From positions 1 through 64,000 of the forward strand of contig CAIRJF010000011.1 of the NCBI GenBank assembly GCA_903878805.1: a stretch of DNA of 64,000 bases, given 5' to 3'. The stretch's first letter is position 1. Every line of letters begins with the position of its first letter. Under the pieces are notes generated by a model. That model ran no database searches. It worked only from the letters and a program-made list of their open reading frames with translations, and had not been told where the DNA came from. Positions 37,464 to 45,989 of this stretch are shown here, piece by piece. Source of the DNA: an uncultured Verrucomicrobia subdivision 3 bacterium (lineage in GTDB: Bacteria; Verrucomicrobiota; Verrucomicrobiia; Limisphaerales; UBA11358). A program made the translations under genes and the position numbers.

Positions 37464-38897
37464 ATGGCTGAAGCAGTGAACATCGAAGAACTGAAACGGC
37501 TCGCGCCACCGGCGGAGTTGCAACGTGCGCCCGTTGTCGAGGGCAAGCCGAGTCTCGGTGCGCTTACGGACAAACTGTCAGCTTTCGCCGAAGGCAAGAC
37601 GCCGCTGTGGTGGTGGATTTTGTTCCTGCCCGCCGCGTTCGCCGCGACGGTGATTTTCCCGACGTGTTTGTTTTATCAAGTGTTCACCGGAGTCGGCGTG
37701 TGGGGCAATAACCATCCGGTGATGTGGGGCTTGGACATCGTGAATTTCATCTGGTGGGTCGGTGTCGCGCACGCCGGCACTTTGATTTCTGCGCTGCTGT
37801 TTTTGACGAAGCAGCACTGGCGCACCACGATTGGCCGCATGGCCGAGGCGATGACGGTTTTCTCCGTGATGATGGCGGGACTTTATCCGGCCATTCACGT
37901 TGGTCGCGCATGGTTTGATTGGTTCATGTTTCCCGTGCCGAACTCAAATGGCAACTGGCCGCAGTTCAAATCACCGCTGATGTGGGACGTGTTCGCGGTG
38001 AACACCTATCTCGTCGTGTCCTCGCTGTTCTGGTTCATGGGCATGATTCCCGATTTTGCCGTGCTGCGCGACCGCGCGGTGGGGCGCATTCGCAAAACTA
38101 TTTTTAGCGCGTTAGCGATGGGCTGGACCGGCTCGGCGCGGCAATGGCACAATTACGAAAAAGCCTACGTCGTTCTTTGCGGCCTCTGCACACTGCTCGT
38201 GTTCACCGTGAGTTCCATCGTCGGTCTGGACTTTTGCACGTCGCAGATTGCGGGCTGGCACGCGACGATTTTCCCGCTTTACTTCGTCATCGGCGCGGTC
38301 TTCTGCGGTTTCGGCATGATGCTGGTGATTTTGATTCCGCTGCGCAAATGGTGCGGACTGGAAGGCGTCATCACGATGGCGCACATGGACAAAGTGGCGA
38401 AGCTCGCGCTCGTCAGTGGCCTAATCATTGACTACATCTACTTGCAGGAATTTTTCATCGCGTGGTATAGCGGCGACCCCTACGAACGCTGGGTGTTCGG
38501 CCATCGCTTGTTTGGTCACACATATTTGTATCTCGGCTGGGCGCTCATCGGCATCAACGTCTGCGTGACGCAACTGCTGTGGTTCAAAAAAATCCGCTCG
38601 AACCTGCTTGCGCTTTTTATTATCGGCGTGCTGATCAACTGCGGCATGTGGTGCGAACGCTTCGTCATCGTCGTCGGCTCGCTGTATCAGGAATTTCTCC
38701 CGGCGAACTGGGGCAAATACATGCCGACGATCTGGGACATCGGACTTTACATCGGCACGCTCGGCGCGTTCTTCATGCTGTATCTGCTGTTCGTGAAATT
38801 TCTGCCGATGATCGCAATTTCCGAAGTCAAAGGCGTGATGCCCGAAGCCGACCCGCATCACAAGCTTGGCGGTGCCAAGAACGGAGGCCATTCATGA
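37464..38897 (+). CDS. actC: Alternative complex III subunit ActC (NrfD-like quinol-binding)
   Basis: ActC is a polytopic membrane protein of the NrfD/PsrC family that holds a quinol-binding site and takes part in proton translocation. The 477-residue protein has about ten hydrophobic helices beginning near residue 50 (LWWWILFLPAAFAATVIFPT), with WWVGVAHAGTLISALLFL, GLYPAIHVGRAWFDWFMFP and FMGMIPDFAVLRDRA, as in other ActC sequences. It overlaps actD by ATGA. Confidence 0.95.
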   Translation: MAEAVNIEELKRLAPPAELQRAPVVEGKPSLGALTDKLSAFAEGKTPLWWWILFLPAAFAATVIFPTCLFYQVFTGVGVWGNNHPVMWGLDIVNFIWWVGVAHAGTLISALLFLTKQHWRTTIGRMAEAMTVFSVMMAGLYPAIHVGRAWFDWFMFPVPNSNGNWPQFKSPLMWDVFAVNTYLVVSSLFWFMGMIPDFAVLRDRAVGRIRKTIFSALAMGWTGSARQWHNYEKAYVVLCGLCTLLVFTVSSIVGLDFCTSQIAGWHATIFPLYFVIGAVFCGFGMMLVILIPLRKWCGLEGVITMAHMDKVAKLALVSGLIIDYIYLQEFFIAWYSGDPYERWVFGHRLFGHTYLYLGWALIGINVCVTQLLWFKKIRSNLLALFIIGVLINCGMWCERFVIVVGSLYQEFLPANWGKYMPTIWDIGLYIGTLGAFFMLYLLFVKFLPMIAISEVKGVMPEADPHHKLGGAKNGGHS

Positions 38898-39433
38898 GCG
38901 AAAAGATTTACGGCCTGATGGCGGAATTTGATTCGCCAGCGGCGATTTTACAGGCGGCGGAAAAAATCCGCGACGCTGGCTACCGTCGCTGGGACGCGTT
39001 CACGCCGTTCCCGATTCACGGCATGGACAAAGTCATGAAACTTGGCAACTCGCTCGTCGGCTGGGTTTCGCTCGCGGGCGGCGCGTTCATGTTTTCGCAA
39101 ATCTTCGGCCTGATCTGGTTTTGCAACGCGTTTGACTATCCGCTCATCGTTGGCGGCAAGCCGATGTTCAGCATGCCGATGACCTTTGTTCCCGCTTACA
39201 TCATGCTCATCATGGGCGGCGCGGTTGGTGCGCTCATCGGGATGCTCGGCCTCAACCAGCTTCCGCGTTTGCACCATCCGATCTTCGCCAAAAAACGGTT
39301 TGAACTCGTCTCGCGCGATAAATTTATTCTGCTCATCGGCGCGCAGGATGAAAAATTCTGCGTTACGGAAACCAAATCTTTTCTCGAATCCCTCGGCGGC
39401 GCGCACGTCGAAATTGTGGAGGACGTTGACTGA
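38894..39433 (+). CDS. actD: Alternative complex III subunit ActD (DUF3341)
   Basis: ActD is a small two-helix membrane subunit of ACIII with a cytoplasmic face. The 179-residue protein starts MSEKIYGLMAEFDSPAAIL and has YRRWDAFTPFPIHGMD, which is strongly conserved in DUF3341. Two membrane helices follow (about 60-83 and 98-120), then the loop RLHHPIFAKKRFE. I chose the ATG overlapping the actC stop over an earlier start because homology begins there. It overlaps actE by one base (TGATG). Confidence 0.93.
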   Translation: MSEKIYGLMAEFDSPAAILQAAEKIRDAGYRRWDAFTPFPIHGMDKVMKLGNSLVGWVSLAGGAFMFSQIFGLIWFCNAFDYPLIVGGKPMFSMPMTFVPAYIMLIMGGAVGALIGMLGLNQLPRLHHPIFAKKRFELVSRDKFILLIGAQDEKFCVTETKSFLESLGGAHVEIVEDVD

Positions 39434-40086
39434 TGCGCATCATCATTTCCATTTTATTGGTTGGCGCGGCCATCGGCGCGGCGGTGTTCGGAATGCTCGG
39501 CTTGCAGGGCGGCCTGATGCGCAAGCCGCCGTTTGAATTGTTCCCCGACATGGACCGCCAGGCTAAGTTACGTCCGCAGGAGCCGAATCATTTTTTTGCA
39601 AACGGCGTCAGCTCGCAATTGCCACCGGAAGGAACCGTCGCACGCAGTCAGCCGATTCCGACGGCGGACGGCGCGGTCTATCGCTTTGAAGATTCGTCGG
39701 TGAATACCGGCTGCGTCGTCGGCACAACAAATTTTGTGGAGACGAATCCGCTGGCCGTGAACGCGGAACTCATCCAGCGCGGCCGCGAGCGCTATGAAAT
39801 TTATTGCTCGCCCTGCCACGGGCGGCTTGGTGACGGCAACGGCATTACGAAAAAAATTGGCGTCATGCCTGCCGTCGCGAACCTGCACGACAAACGCATC
39901 GTCGAAATGGCCGATGGCGAAATTTTTAACACCATCACGCACGGCAAAGGTTTGATGGGCGCAGCCGGGCCACTCGTGCCGACCGAAGACCGCTGGGCAA
40001 TCATCGCCTATGTGCGCGCGTTGCAATTGAGCTGGCTGGGAGACAAGACTGATTTGCCGGCGGATCAGGCCGCTGCGCTGAAATAA
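39433..40086 (+). CDS. actE: Alternative complex III subunit ActE (monoheme cytochrome c)
   Basis: ActE is the monohaem cytochrome c of ACIII, a likely exit point for electrons. The 217-residue protein has an N-terminal hydrophobic anchor (ISILLVGAAIGAAVFGMLG) without a lipobox, so it may be held by an uncleaved helix. One CXXCH motif (CSPCHG) follows in YEIYCSPCHGRLGDGNG, with an axial Met probably in HGKGLMGAAGP. MDRQAKLRPQEPN is typical of ActE. It is three bases from actF. Confidence 0.93.
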   Translation: MRIIISILLVGAAIGAAVFGMLGLQGGLMRKPPFELFPDMDRQAKLRPQEPNHFFANGVSSQLPPEGTVARSQPIPTADGAVYRFEDSSVNTGCVVGTTNFVETNPLAVNAELIQRGRERYEIYCSPCHGRLGDGNGITKKIGVMPAVANLHDKRIVEMADGEIFNTITHGKGLMGAAGPLVPTEDRWAIIAYVRALQLSWLGDKTDLPADQAAALK

Positions 40087-40089
40087 AAT

Positions 40090-41328
40090 ATGAGCAGCAA
40101 AAACACAACTCATTTGCCGCCGCTGGACTTGTCCGGCTGGAGTAAGCTGCCCGCCGTGTTGATGGTTATTGGCGGTGTGCTGTCCATCGCGGGACTCGCC
40201 ATTCGACCGGCGGAGTTCGGGTTTTCCTGGCTGCTGGCGTTTATGTTTTATTACAGCATCGCGCTCGGCGCGCTGTTCATCGTCATGGTGCATCACCTGA
40301 CCGACGCCGGCTGGTCGGTCGGCATCCGCCGGTTCAGCGAACACCTCGCTTCGCTGCTGTTCCCGTGGCTGGCAATTTTATTTCTACCGATTTTAATTTT
40401 GTCGAAGCAAATTTATTCCTGGCTCACGCTGAATCCCGATACGAACAATTTGGTCGCCGCCAAGCTGCCGGTGTTCACCTGCACCGGCTTCATCGTCGCG
40501 TCGGCGATTTTCTTCGGCGTCTGGTGGCTGCTCACGTCGCAATTGAGCCGCTGGTCGCTCGAACAGGACCAGACCGGCGCGGCGGAATGCACGCGCAAGC
40601 TGCGTTTTTATTCCGGCTGGGGCATCGTCGCCTTCGCGCTGACGCTCTCGGCGTCAGGCGTGCTGTGGATGAAGTCCCTGCAATACCAGTGGTTTTCCGC
40701 AATGCACGGCGTCTATTTCTTCTCCGGCTGCGCGTGGGCGGGACTGGCGACGGTTTATGTCATTTCGGCGGTTCTGCTGCGGCAGGGAACCCTCGCGTCA
40801 GTGCTGCAAAAAAATTATTTTTATTTCATCGGCGTGCTGCTGCTAGGGTTCACGCTCCTCTCGGCTTACACCGAGTTCGCGCAATATTTTGTCGTCTGGA
40901 ACGCCAACGTGCCGGAAGAGACTTTCTGGTATCTCATCCGCGAACGCGGCAACTGGTGGACGTTGAGCCTGATTTTGATTTTTGGAAAATGCTTTATACC
41001 GTTCTTCATCTTGCTGCCGGAAAAAATCAAGATGAATTTCAAAGTCATCATCCCGCTCTGCCTGTGGATCTGGCTGATGCACGCGCTCGATCTCGCGTTC
41101 AACATTCTGCCTGCGCGCCACAACAACGGCTACCCGCTCCATTGGCTCTGGCTGCCGCTTGGCTGCCTAATGCTCATGGGTGGATTTCTTGCGACCATTT
41201 TCGTGAAAAAATTTAACGCGCACCCGCCGTATCCGCAGCGCGACCCGCGCCTGCTCGAGGCGATGGGTGTGAGTCAGAATGTGGTTCGCGATCTCGTGGA
41301 TGCGCAAACCAGCGGAGGTTCCCGATGA
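40090..41328 (+). CDS. actF: Alternative complex III subunit ActF (NrfD-like)
   Basis: ActF is the second NrfD-like membrane subunit of ACIII, shorter than ActC and without an obvious quinone site. The 412-residue protein has about ten helices, for example WLLAFMFYYSIALGALFIVM and LFPWLAILFLPILIL. It ends with a soluble tail, HPPYPQRDPRLLEAMG, which is conserved in ActF proteins. It overlaps the next small gene by four bases, continuing the operon. Confidence 0.93.
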   Translation: MSSKNTTHLPPLDLSGWSKLPAVLMVIGGVLSIAGLAIRPAEFGFSWLLAFMFYYSIALGALFIVMVHHLTDAGWSVGIRRFSEHLASLLFPWLAILFLPILILSKQIYSWLTLNPDTNNLVAAKLPVFTCTGFIVASAIFFGVWWLLTSQLSRWSLEQDQTGAAECTRKLRFYSGWGIVAFALTLSASGVLWMKSLQYQWFSAMHGVYFFSGCAWAGLATVYVISAVLLRQGTLASVLQKNYFYFIGVLLLGFTLLSAYTEFAQYFVVWNANVPEETFWYLIRERGNWWTLSLILIFGKCFIPFFILLPEKIKMNFKVIIPLCLWIWLMHALDLAFNILPARHNNGYPLHWLWLPLGCLMLMGGFLATIFVKKFNAHPPYPQRDPRLLEAMGVSQNVVRDLVDAQTSGGSR

Positions 41329-41678
41329 ATAATGTCACCATCAACCGCGCTTCCGGGGCTGCCATTGGCCTTATTGGTGCCGCCGTGCTGTTTGCCCTCA
41401 TCACCGTGGCCGTAAAACTCGCCTTGCCTGTGACCGCTATTGATGCTGACCGTGCCGCCGAACGAAGCAAGGCGCTCGCTGAAATCCGCGCCACGGAGGA
41501 AATTTCTTTGAGCCATGCAGCAGTGATTGACGTCAAGCGCGGTATCGTGCGCCTGCCAATTGAAACGGCGATGGCGCTCGCCGCGCAGAAATGGGCGAAC
41601 CCGTCCGCTGCTCGCGCCGACTTGAACCGCCGCGAGGAAAAATCCGTCGCGCCCGTCAAAACCGAATCTTTTGAATGA
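41325..41678 (+). CDS. Small membrane-anchored protein between actF and the CcoN-like gene
   Basis: The 117-residue protein has one N-terminal transmembrane helix (about 10-38) and then a soluble, charged helix-rich part. The segment RATEEISLSHAAVIDVKRGI is followed by VRLPIETAMALAAQKW. I do not recognise a named family. The gene overlaps actF and the CcoN-like gene by four bases on each side, so it is made with the complex. A role as an assembly factor or small subunit linking ACIII to the downstream module is inferred from context only. Confidence 0.75.
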   Translation: MNNVTINRASGAAIGLIGAAVLFALITVAVKLALPVTAIDADRAAERSKALAEIRATEEISLSHAAVIDVKRGIVRLPIETAMALAAQKWANPSAARADLNRREEKSVAPVKTESFE

Positions 41679-43120
41679 ACCCGACCGAGAATAAAACCTC
41701 TTGCGAGAGCGAGATCAATGACTCGTTGCGCGTGCCGCTCCTCGCGCTGTTTGGGGGCGCGGCGCTGTGGCTCGTCGGCGGCCTGCTGCTCGGCCTGATT
41801 GCCGGCATCAAATTTCACGCGCCGGATTTTCTCGGCGGCTGCCCGCTGTTCACCTACGGCCGCGTTGCCCCGGCGGCGAATGACCTCTTGCTTTACGGCT
41901 TTTGCATTCCCGCCGCGCTCGGCGTGATGCTCTGGATTTTTGCGCGTTTGAGCCAGTCTCCGCTTGCGTTGCCGCTCGTGCCGGTGGTCGCCGCACATCT
42001 CTGGCATCTTGGAGTTTTCATCGGCACGGCGGGAATTTTGCTTGGCGGCAGCACCGGCCACCTCTGGCTCGAATACCCGCGCGCGGCGGCGGTTCTGCTA
42101 TTCGCAGCCTTCCTGCTCATCGCCGTTTCGGCAGCGGCAACGTTCGGCTGGCGTCAGGAAAAAAGTCTTTATCCCTCGCACTGGTTTCTGTTTGCTGCGC
42201 TGCTGTGGTTCCCGTGGATTTATTCCACCGCCAACCTGTTCCTCAACGCCCACCAGCTTCCGCGCGGTGTCGTGCAACCAATCATCTGTTGGTGGTTTGC
42301 GAGCAATCTGATTTTCGTCTGGCTTGGGCTCGTGGGCGTCGGTATCGCGTTTTATTTTCTGCCAAAATTTTCCGGGCGACCGCTCGCCAGTTCCGGCTAC
42401 GCGCTGCTCGGCTTCCTGTCGCTGGTTTTTTTCGGAACTTGGTGCGGGATTCCACCGGGTGCGCCGGTTCCCGCGTGGCTGCCGGCTTTGAGCGGCGTGG
42501 CGGCGCTGTTGACGATTATTCCGCTGCTGGCGATTTTGATTGTCGCCGTAAAAACCGTCTGCGGTGCGTCTGTTTCCTGCAACGGCGGGCCGTTCTGCTT
42601 CATTAAAATTGGTATGATCAGCTTCATTGTTGCGGGCGGCCTTTACATCGCCGCCGCGTGCCCGCAATACAGCCGAGTGCTGGAATTCACTTGGTTCGGC
42701 GCGGCGCAAGTGCAACTGCAACTGCTAGGTTTCACGGCAATGATTTTGTTCGGCGCCATTTATTTCCTGCTGCCGCAGGTGATGGGCAGGCCGCTGCCGT
42801 TGGCAAAATTCACCAAGCTGCATTTCTTCCTTTCGGTGGCGGGCGCGCTGTTGTTGGTCGTGCCGCTGGTTGCCGCCGGCATTGTGCAGGGCGAAAAACT
42901 TGCCGACGCCAGTGTTGCCTTTGCCGATGCCAATTCCGCCGCCTTGAAATTTCTGCGTATCAGCACACTCGGCCAACTGGCTCTTCTGGCAGGGTCGCTG
43001 TTGTTTGCCGCTAATATTTTTGCCATGACGATTCAGTGGAAACTGGGCATTGCCAGGACGGTGATTGACTACATCAAGTCGCCACTCGCAACCGCGAAAA
43101 CCTCGGAGGTGAAATCGTGA
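41675..43120 (+). CDS. CcoN-like membrane protein lacking all haem and copper ligands
   Basis: The 481-residue protein has the multi-helix fold and landmark sequences of CcoN, the catalytic subunit of cbb3 cytochrome oxidase: FTYGRVAP, ICWWFASN, YFLPKFSGRPL, AAQVQLQLLGF and LPQVMGRPL. Alignment by eye to Pseudomonas CcoN shows every metal ligand replaced. The low-spin haem His60 becomes Ala68 and CuB His207 becomes Ser210. CuB His257/258 become Pro260/261, and His347/349 (haem b3 and haem b) become Gln345/Gln347. The cross-linked Tyr is a Gly. It should not reduce oxygen; a structural or quinone/proton role is possible. Confidence 0.85.
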   Translation: MNPTENKTSCESEINDSLRVPLLALFGGAALWLVGGLLLGLIAGIKFHAPDFLGGCPLFTYGRVAPAANDLLLYGFCIPAALGVMLWIFARLSQSPLALPLVPVVAAHLWHLGVFIGTAGILLGGSTGHLWLEYPRAAAVLLFAAFLLIAVSAAATFGWRQEKSLYPSHWFLFAALLWFPWIYSTANLFLNAHQLPRGVVQPIICWWFASNLIFVWLGLVGVGIAFYFLPKFSGRPLASSGYALLGFLSLVFFGTWCGIPPGAPVPAWLPALSGVAALLTIIPLLAILIVAVKTVCGASVSCNGGPFCFIKIGMISFIVAGGLYIAAACPQYSRVLEFTWFGAAQVQLQLLGFTAMILFGAIYFLLPQVMGRPLPLAKFTKLHFFLSVAGALLLVVPLVAAGIVQGEKLADASVAFADANSAALKFLRISTLGQLALLAGSLLFAANIFAMTIQWKLGIARTVIDYIKSPLATAKTSEVKS

Positions 43121-43914
43121 AGACCGGCATCTCTGTTTTCGTGGCGACCTTCGTGGCGCTTGGTGCATCGTGGTGCGGCTTTGTGCTCGCGCCGTTATTG
43201 CAACTTGGCGGGGCGAAACAGACCGTCGTTCTGCAAACGACCGACAACTGGCCGCTCCAGCGCACCGGCGCAGCGACGCTTGGCCTGCAAGTTTACCGCG
43301 CGAACGGCTGCGCCGCGTGTCACACGGAACTGGTGCGGCAGACCGGCGTCGCCTTTGAGGTTTTGTTGACGAGCGCCGGAAATAATCCCGCAGCCGTGAG
43401 CAATCTGATTTCCAACCTCAAACTAGCCGGTCTGACTAAAGAAGAGGCTGACGACGCAAATGCAAAAATTACCGCTATCGGCGGCAAAGTTGAAACGCGC
43501 CTCACCGCGACCGGTGCGGACATTGCGCGCGGCTGGGGTTTGCGCCAGAGCGTCGCGGCGGATTATCTCTATGACCAGCCCGTGCAACTCGGCAGCCTCC
43601 GCGCCGGGCCGGATTTGGCGAACATCGGCGTTCGCGCGCCGGATTTGAACTGGCAGTTGCTGCATCTTTACGCGCCGAAAGCGGTCAATCCCAATTCCAC
43701 AATGCCGTCATTCAAATTTCTTTTTGAAGTCCGTAAAATCGGGAATGCGCCTGCGCCGGACGCTTTGCATTTGCCCAAGGAATTTGCCGCCGCCGACGGT
43801 TACGAAATCGTGCCGAAGCCGGAGGCGATCGAGCTGGCCGCGTATCTTTTGAGTCTCAAGGCCAACCAGCCGCTTTACGAAGCGCCGTTTTCACCCGTCA
43901 CCGCTGCCAAATAA
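43117..43914 (+). CDS. CcoO-like monoheme cytochrome c with an insert
   Basis: The 265-residue protein resembles CcoO, the membrane-anchored cytochrome of cbb3 oxidases. It has an N-terminal helix (about 3-28), GLQVYRANGCAACHTELVRQ with one CXXCH, YLYDQPVQLGSLRAGPDLAN, and NPNSTMPSFKFLF carrying the axial Met. Between the haem motif and ARGWGLRQSVAADYLYD it has about 50 extra residues (LTKEEADDANAKITAIGGKV region) that are not in classical CcoO. It overlaps the CcoN-like gene by four bases and is followed directly by the next cytochrome gene. Confidence 0.85.
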   Translation: MKTGISVFVATFVALGASWCGFVLAPLLQLGGAKQTVVLQTTDNWPLQRTGAATLGLQVYRANGCAACHTELVRQTGVAFEVLLTSAGNNPAAVSNLISNLKLAGLTKEEADDANAKITAIGGKVETRLTATGADIARGWGLRQSVAADYLYDQPVQLGSLRAGPDLANIGVRAPDLNWQLLHLYAPKAVNPNSTMPSFKFLFEVRKIGNAPAPDALHLPKEFAAADGYEIVPKPEAIELAAYLLSLKANQPLYEAPFSPVTAAK

Positions 43915-44520
43915 ATGAGCGACGAAAATAAATCCTGTTCCGTCCCGCCGCCCGGCGAACCGACCGCCACGCCTTCCACCGCGCCGATGTGGATCATTGT
44001 CGTGACGCTGATTTTGCTTTTCATCGGCGGCATTTATTTCGACCGCAACAGCGGCTGGTTCAATGCCAAGGTTTATTCACCCTACGCCAGCGCGGAAAAC
44101 CTTGACGCCTGCCAGCCGCAGTCCGGCGCGGCGGCGTTCATCGCGCGCGGCAAAAAAACTTATGAAGCTGTCTGCGGCGTTTGCCACGGGCCGGACGGTC
44201 TGGGCAAACCTGGGCAGGCACCCCCGCTGGCCGGTTCCGAATGGGTGATCGCCAAAGGCTTCAACCGCCTGGCGCATATTCCCCTGATGGGCGTTGCCGG
44301 TTCGATCCAAGTTTCCGGCAAGGACTGGAACATGAATATGGCCGCAATGGGCGCAGCGCTGCCGGATGAAGATCTTGCCGCCGTGCTGACTTACATTCGC
44401 AATTCCTGGGGCAACAAGGCATCGTCTGTCGCCGGCGATGACATCAAGCACATCCGCGCCAAACTGCCGGCTGGTGCGCAGCCGATGACGCATGACATGC
44501 TGATGCAGATGCCGGAATAA
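43915..44520 (+). CDS. Membrane-anchored monoheme cytochrome c
   Basis: The 201-residue protein has an N-terminal cytoplasmic tail, one membrane helix (about 25-42) and a periplasmic cytochrome c domain with the single haem motif CGVCHG (about residue 84) and axial Met in MNMAAMGAALPDEDLA. It fills the CcoP place of the operon but has one haem rather than two. It may carry electrons from ActE or the CcoO-like subunit to another oxidase. It is the last gene of the operon, with the next gene convergent. Confidence 0.85.
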   Translation: MSDENKSCSVPPPGEPTATPSTAPMWIIVVTLILLFIGGIYFDRNSGWFNAKVYSPYASAENLDACQPQSGAAAFIARGKKTYEAVCGVCHGPDGLGKPGQAPPLAGSEWVIAKGFNRLAHIPLMGVAGSIQVSGKDWNMNMAAMGAALPDEDLAAVLTYIRNSWGNKASSVAGDDIKHIRAKLPAGAQPMTHDMLMQMPE

Positions 44521-44534
44521 TTTTTCTCGCCCGC

Positions 44535-45983
44535 CTATTTCGCCGGCATTGATTCCGAAAGATTTGCCTCCGCAGATTGCGTTGGTTCAAAACTTCCGCC
44601 GAGTGCCAAGTGTAGATTTACCCGCTGGCTCAATTCTTCGCTCTGGACGCGCAGTTCAGCAAGGCGCGCAGAGTAAACACTCAACTGCTGTTGCTGCACG
44701 CTGCGCAAATCAACTTTGCCAATGCGATAGGAAGTCTGCGCGAGTTCGAGTGCACGCTGATTTTCAGCGACATTCTTTTCCAGAAGCTGTTCGCGTTCGG
44801 CCAAGTTTGCGCCGGTCGCCAGTGCGTTCTCCACATCGCCGATGGCGCGTAAGGCGGCGGCGTATTGCGCCACGGCTTCCTTCTGTTCGAGCGTGCGTAT
44901 TTTCACCTGCGCCTGCAACGCGCCGCCGGTGTAAATCGGCGCAATCAGATTTCCGCCAAACCCGCCGATGGGATTTTGAAAACCGGGTTTGAGTTCCACA
45001 ACATCGCTGCTGATGGCCGCGACGTTACCATTTAGAATGACGCGCGGCAAACGCGCGGCCTTCGCTTCACCGACGCGGTTGAACGCCGCCGCCACGCGCC
45101 GCTCGGCGGCAATCAGATCTGGCCGACGCTCCAATGATTGAAGCGGCATTCCAACCGGAACCGGGCCGGGCAACGGCGTGAGACTCGCGCGCGCCGACAA
45201 TTCAGCCGCCGGATAACGTCCGAGCAAAAGTTCCAACGCGCGCACCGCCTGCTCATGCGCGAGGCCGACTTGTTTCGCCGTGTCTTGAAAATTTTTCAAG
45301 TTGGCCTGCGCCAAGGCGACTTCCGATTCACTGCCCGCGCCGACTTGCTGACGTTTTTCGGCAAGTGTCACAAGGGTTTTCGCCGACTTCACCATGTCGT
45401 CGGCGAACTGCATTTGCAACCACGTTTCACTGGCGGTGAACCAACTTTTCGCCGTGGCCGCCGCGAGCGACTGGCGAGCGAATTCAAAATCTGCCTGCGC
45501 GGAACCATAAGTTAACTGCGCGGCGTTGCGGGCGTAACGCATCCGCCCCCACAAATCCGGCTCCCACGACGCGAAGAGCATGATGCCTTGCAACGCAGAA
45601 CTCACGTCGCTGCCGCCGCCGCCTTTGAAACCGCCCGTGCCAAACACACCAATCGCCGGACGCAGCGCGGCTTTCGCGAGTTCGACATATTGCTGCGACT
45701 GCTCGATGCGCGCGGCGCTGACGCGCAAATCTAGATTATTGGTCAAGGCTTCGCGGACGAGCGCGTTGAGTTGGTCGTCGTTGAAAGTCGCGAGCCAGTT
45801 GTCCTGAATTGCGTTCGTGTTGCTGACGGTTCCGCCCGCTTTCCATGCGTTCGTCAGGACGATGTTATTATTGGTCAATGCTAGTTGCTGAATTTCCGCA
45901 CGCGTCGGTGGCGAATCAGTTTTGCAACCGGCAAATAAAATTACGCCGAGTAAAACACCGATGATGAATGGAACTTGTCGCAT
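44535..45983 (-). CDS. Outer-membrane efflux lipoprotein (TolC/NodT-type)
   Basis: The 482-residue protein has a lipoprotein signal with LFAGC (Cys about 20). It has the two-repeat outer-membrane factor pattern of NodT/OprM proteins: WLATFNDDQLNALVREALTN, ASWEPDLWGRMRYARNAA, PLQSLERRPDLIAAERRV and ALRAIGDVENAL. It forms the trimeric exit duct for a tripartite exporter. The upstream HlyD-type gene ends seven bases before its start, so they form one operon. Confidence 0.92.
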   Translation of the reverse strand: MRQVPFIIGVLLGVILFAGCKTDSPPTRAEIQQLALTNNNIVLTNAWKAGGTVSNTNAIQDNWLATFNDDQLNALVREALTNNLDLRVSAARIEQSQQYVELAKAALRPAIGVFGTGGFKGGGGSDVSSALQGIMLFASWEPDLWGRMRYARNAAQLTYGSAQADFEFARQSLAAATAKSWFTASETWLQMQFADDMVKSAKTLVTLAEKRQQVGAGSESEVALAQANLKNFQDTAKQVGLAHEQAVRALELLLGRYPAAELSARASLTPLPGPVPVGMPLQSLERRPDLIAAERRVAAAFNRVGEAKAARLPRVILNGNVAAISSDVVELKPGFQNPIGGFGGNLIAPIYTGGALQAQVKIRTLEQKEAVAQYAAALRAIGDVENALATGANLAEREQLLEKNVAENQRALELAQTSYRIGKVDLRSVQQQQLSVYSARLAELRVQSEELSQRVNLHLALGGSFEPTQSAEANLSESMPAK

Positions 45984-45989
45984 GGCCGC

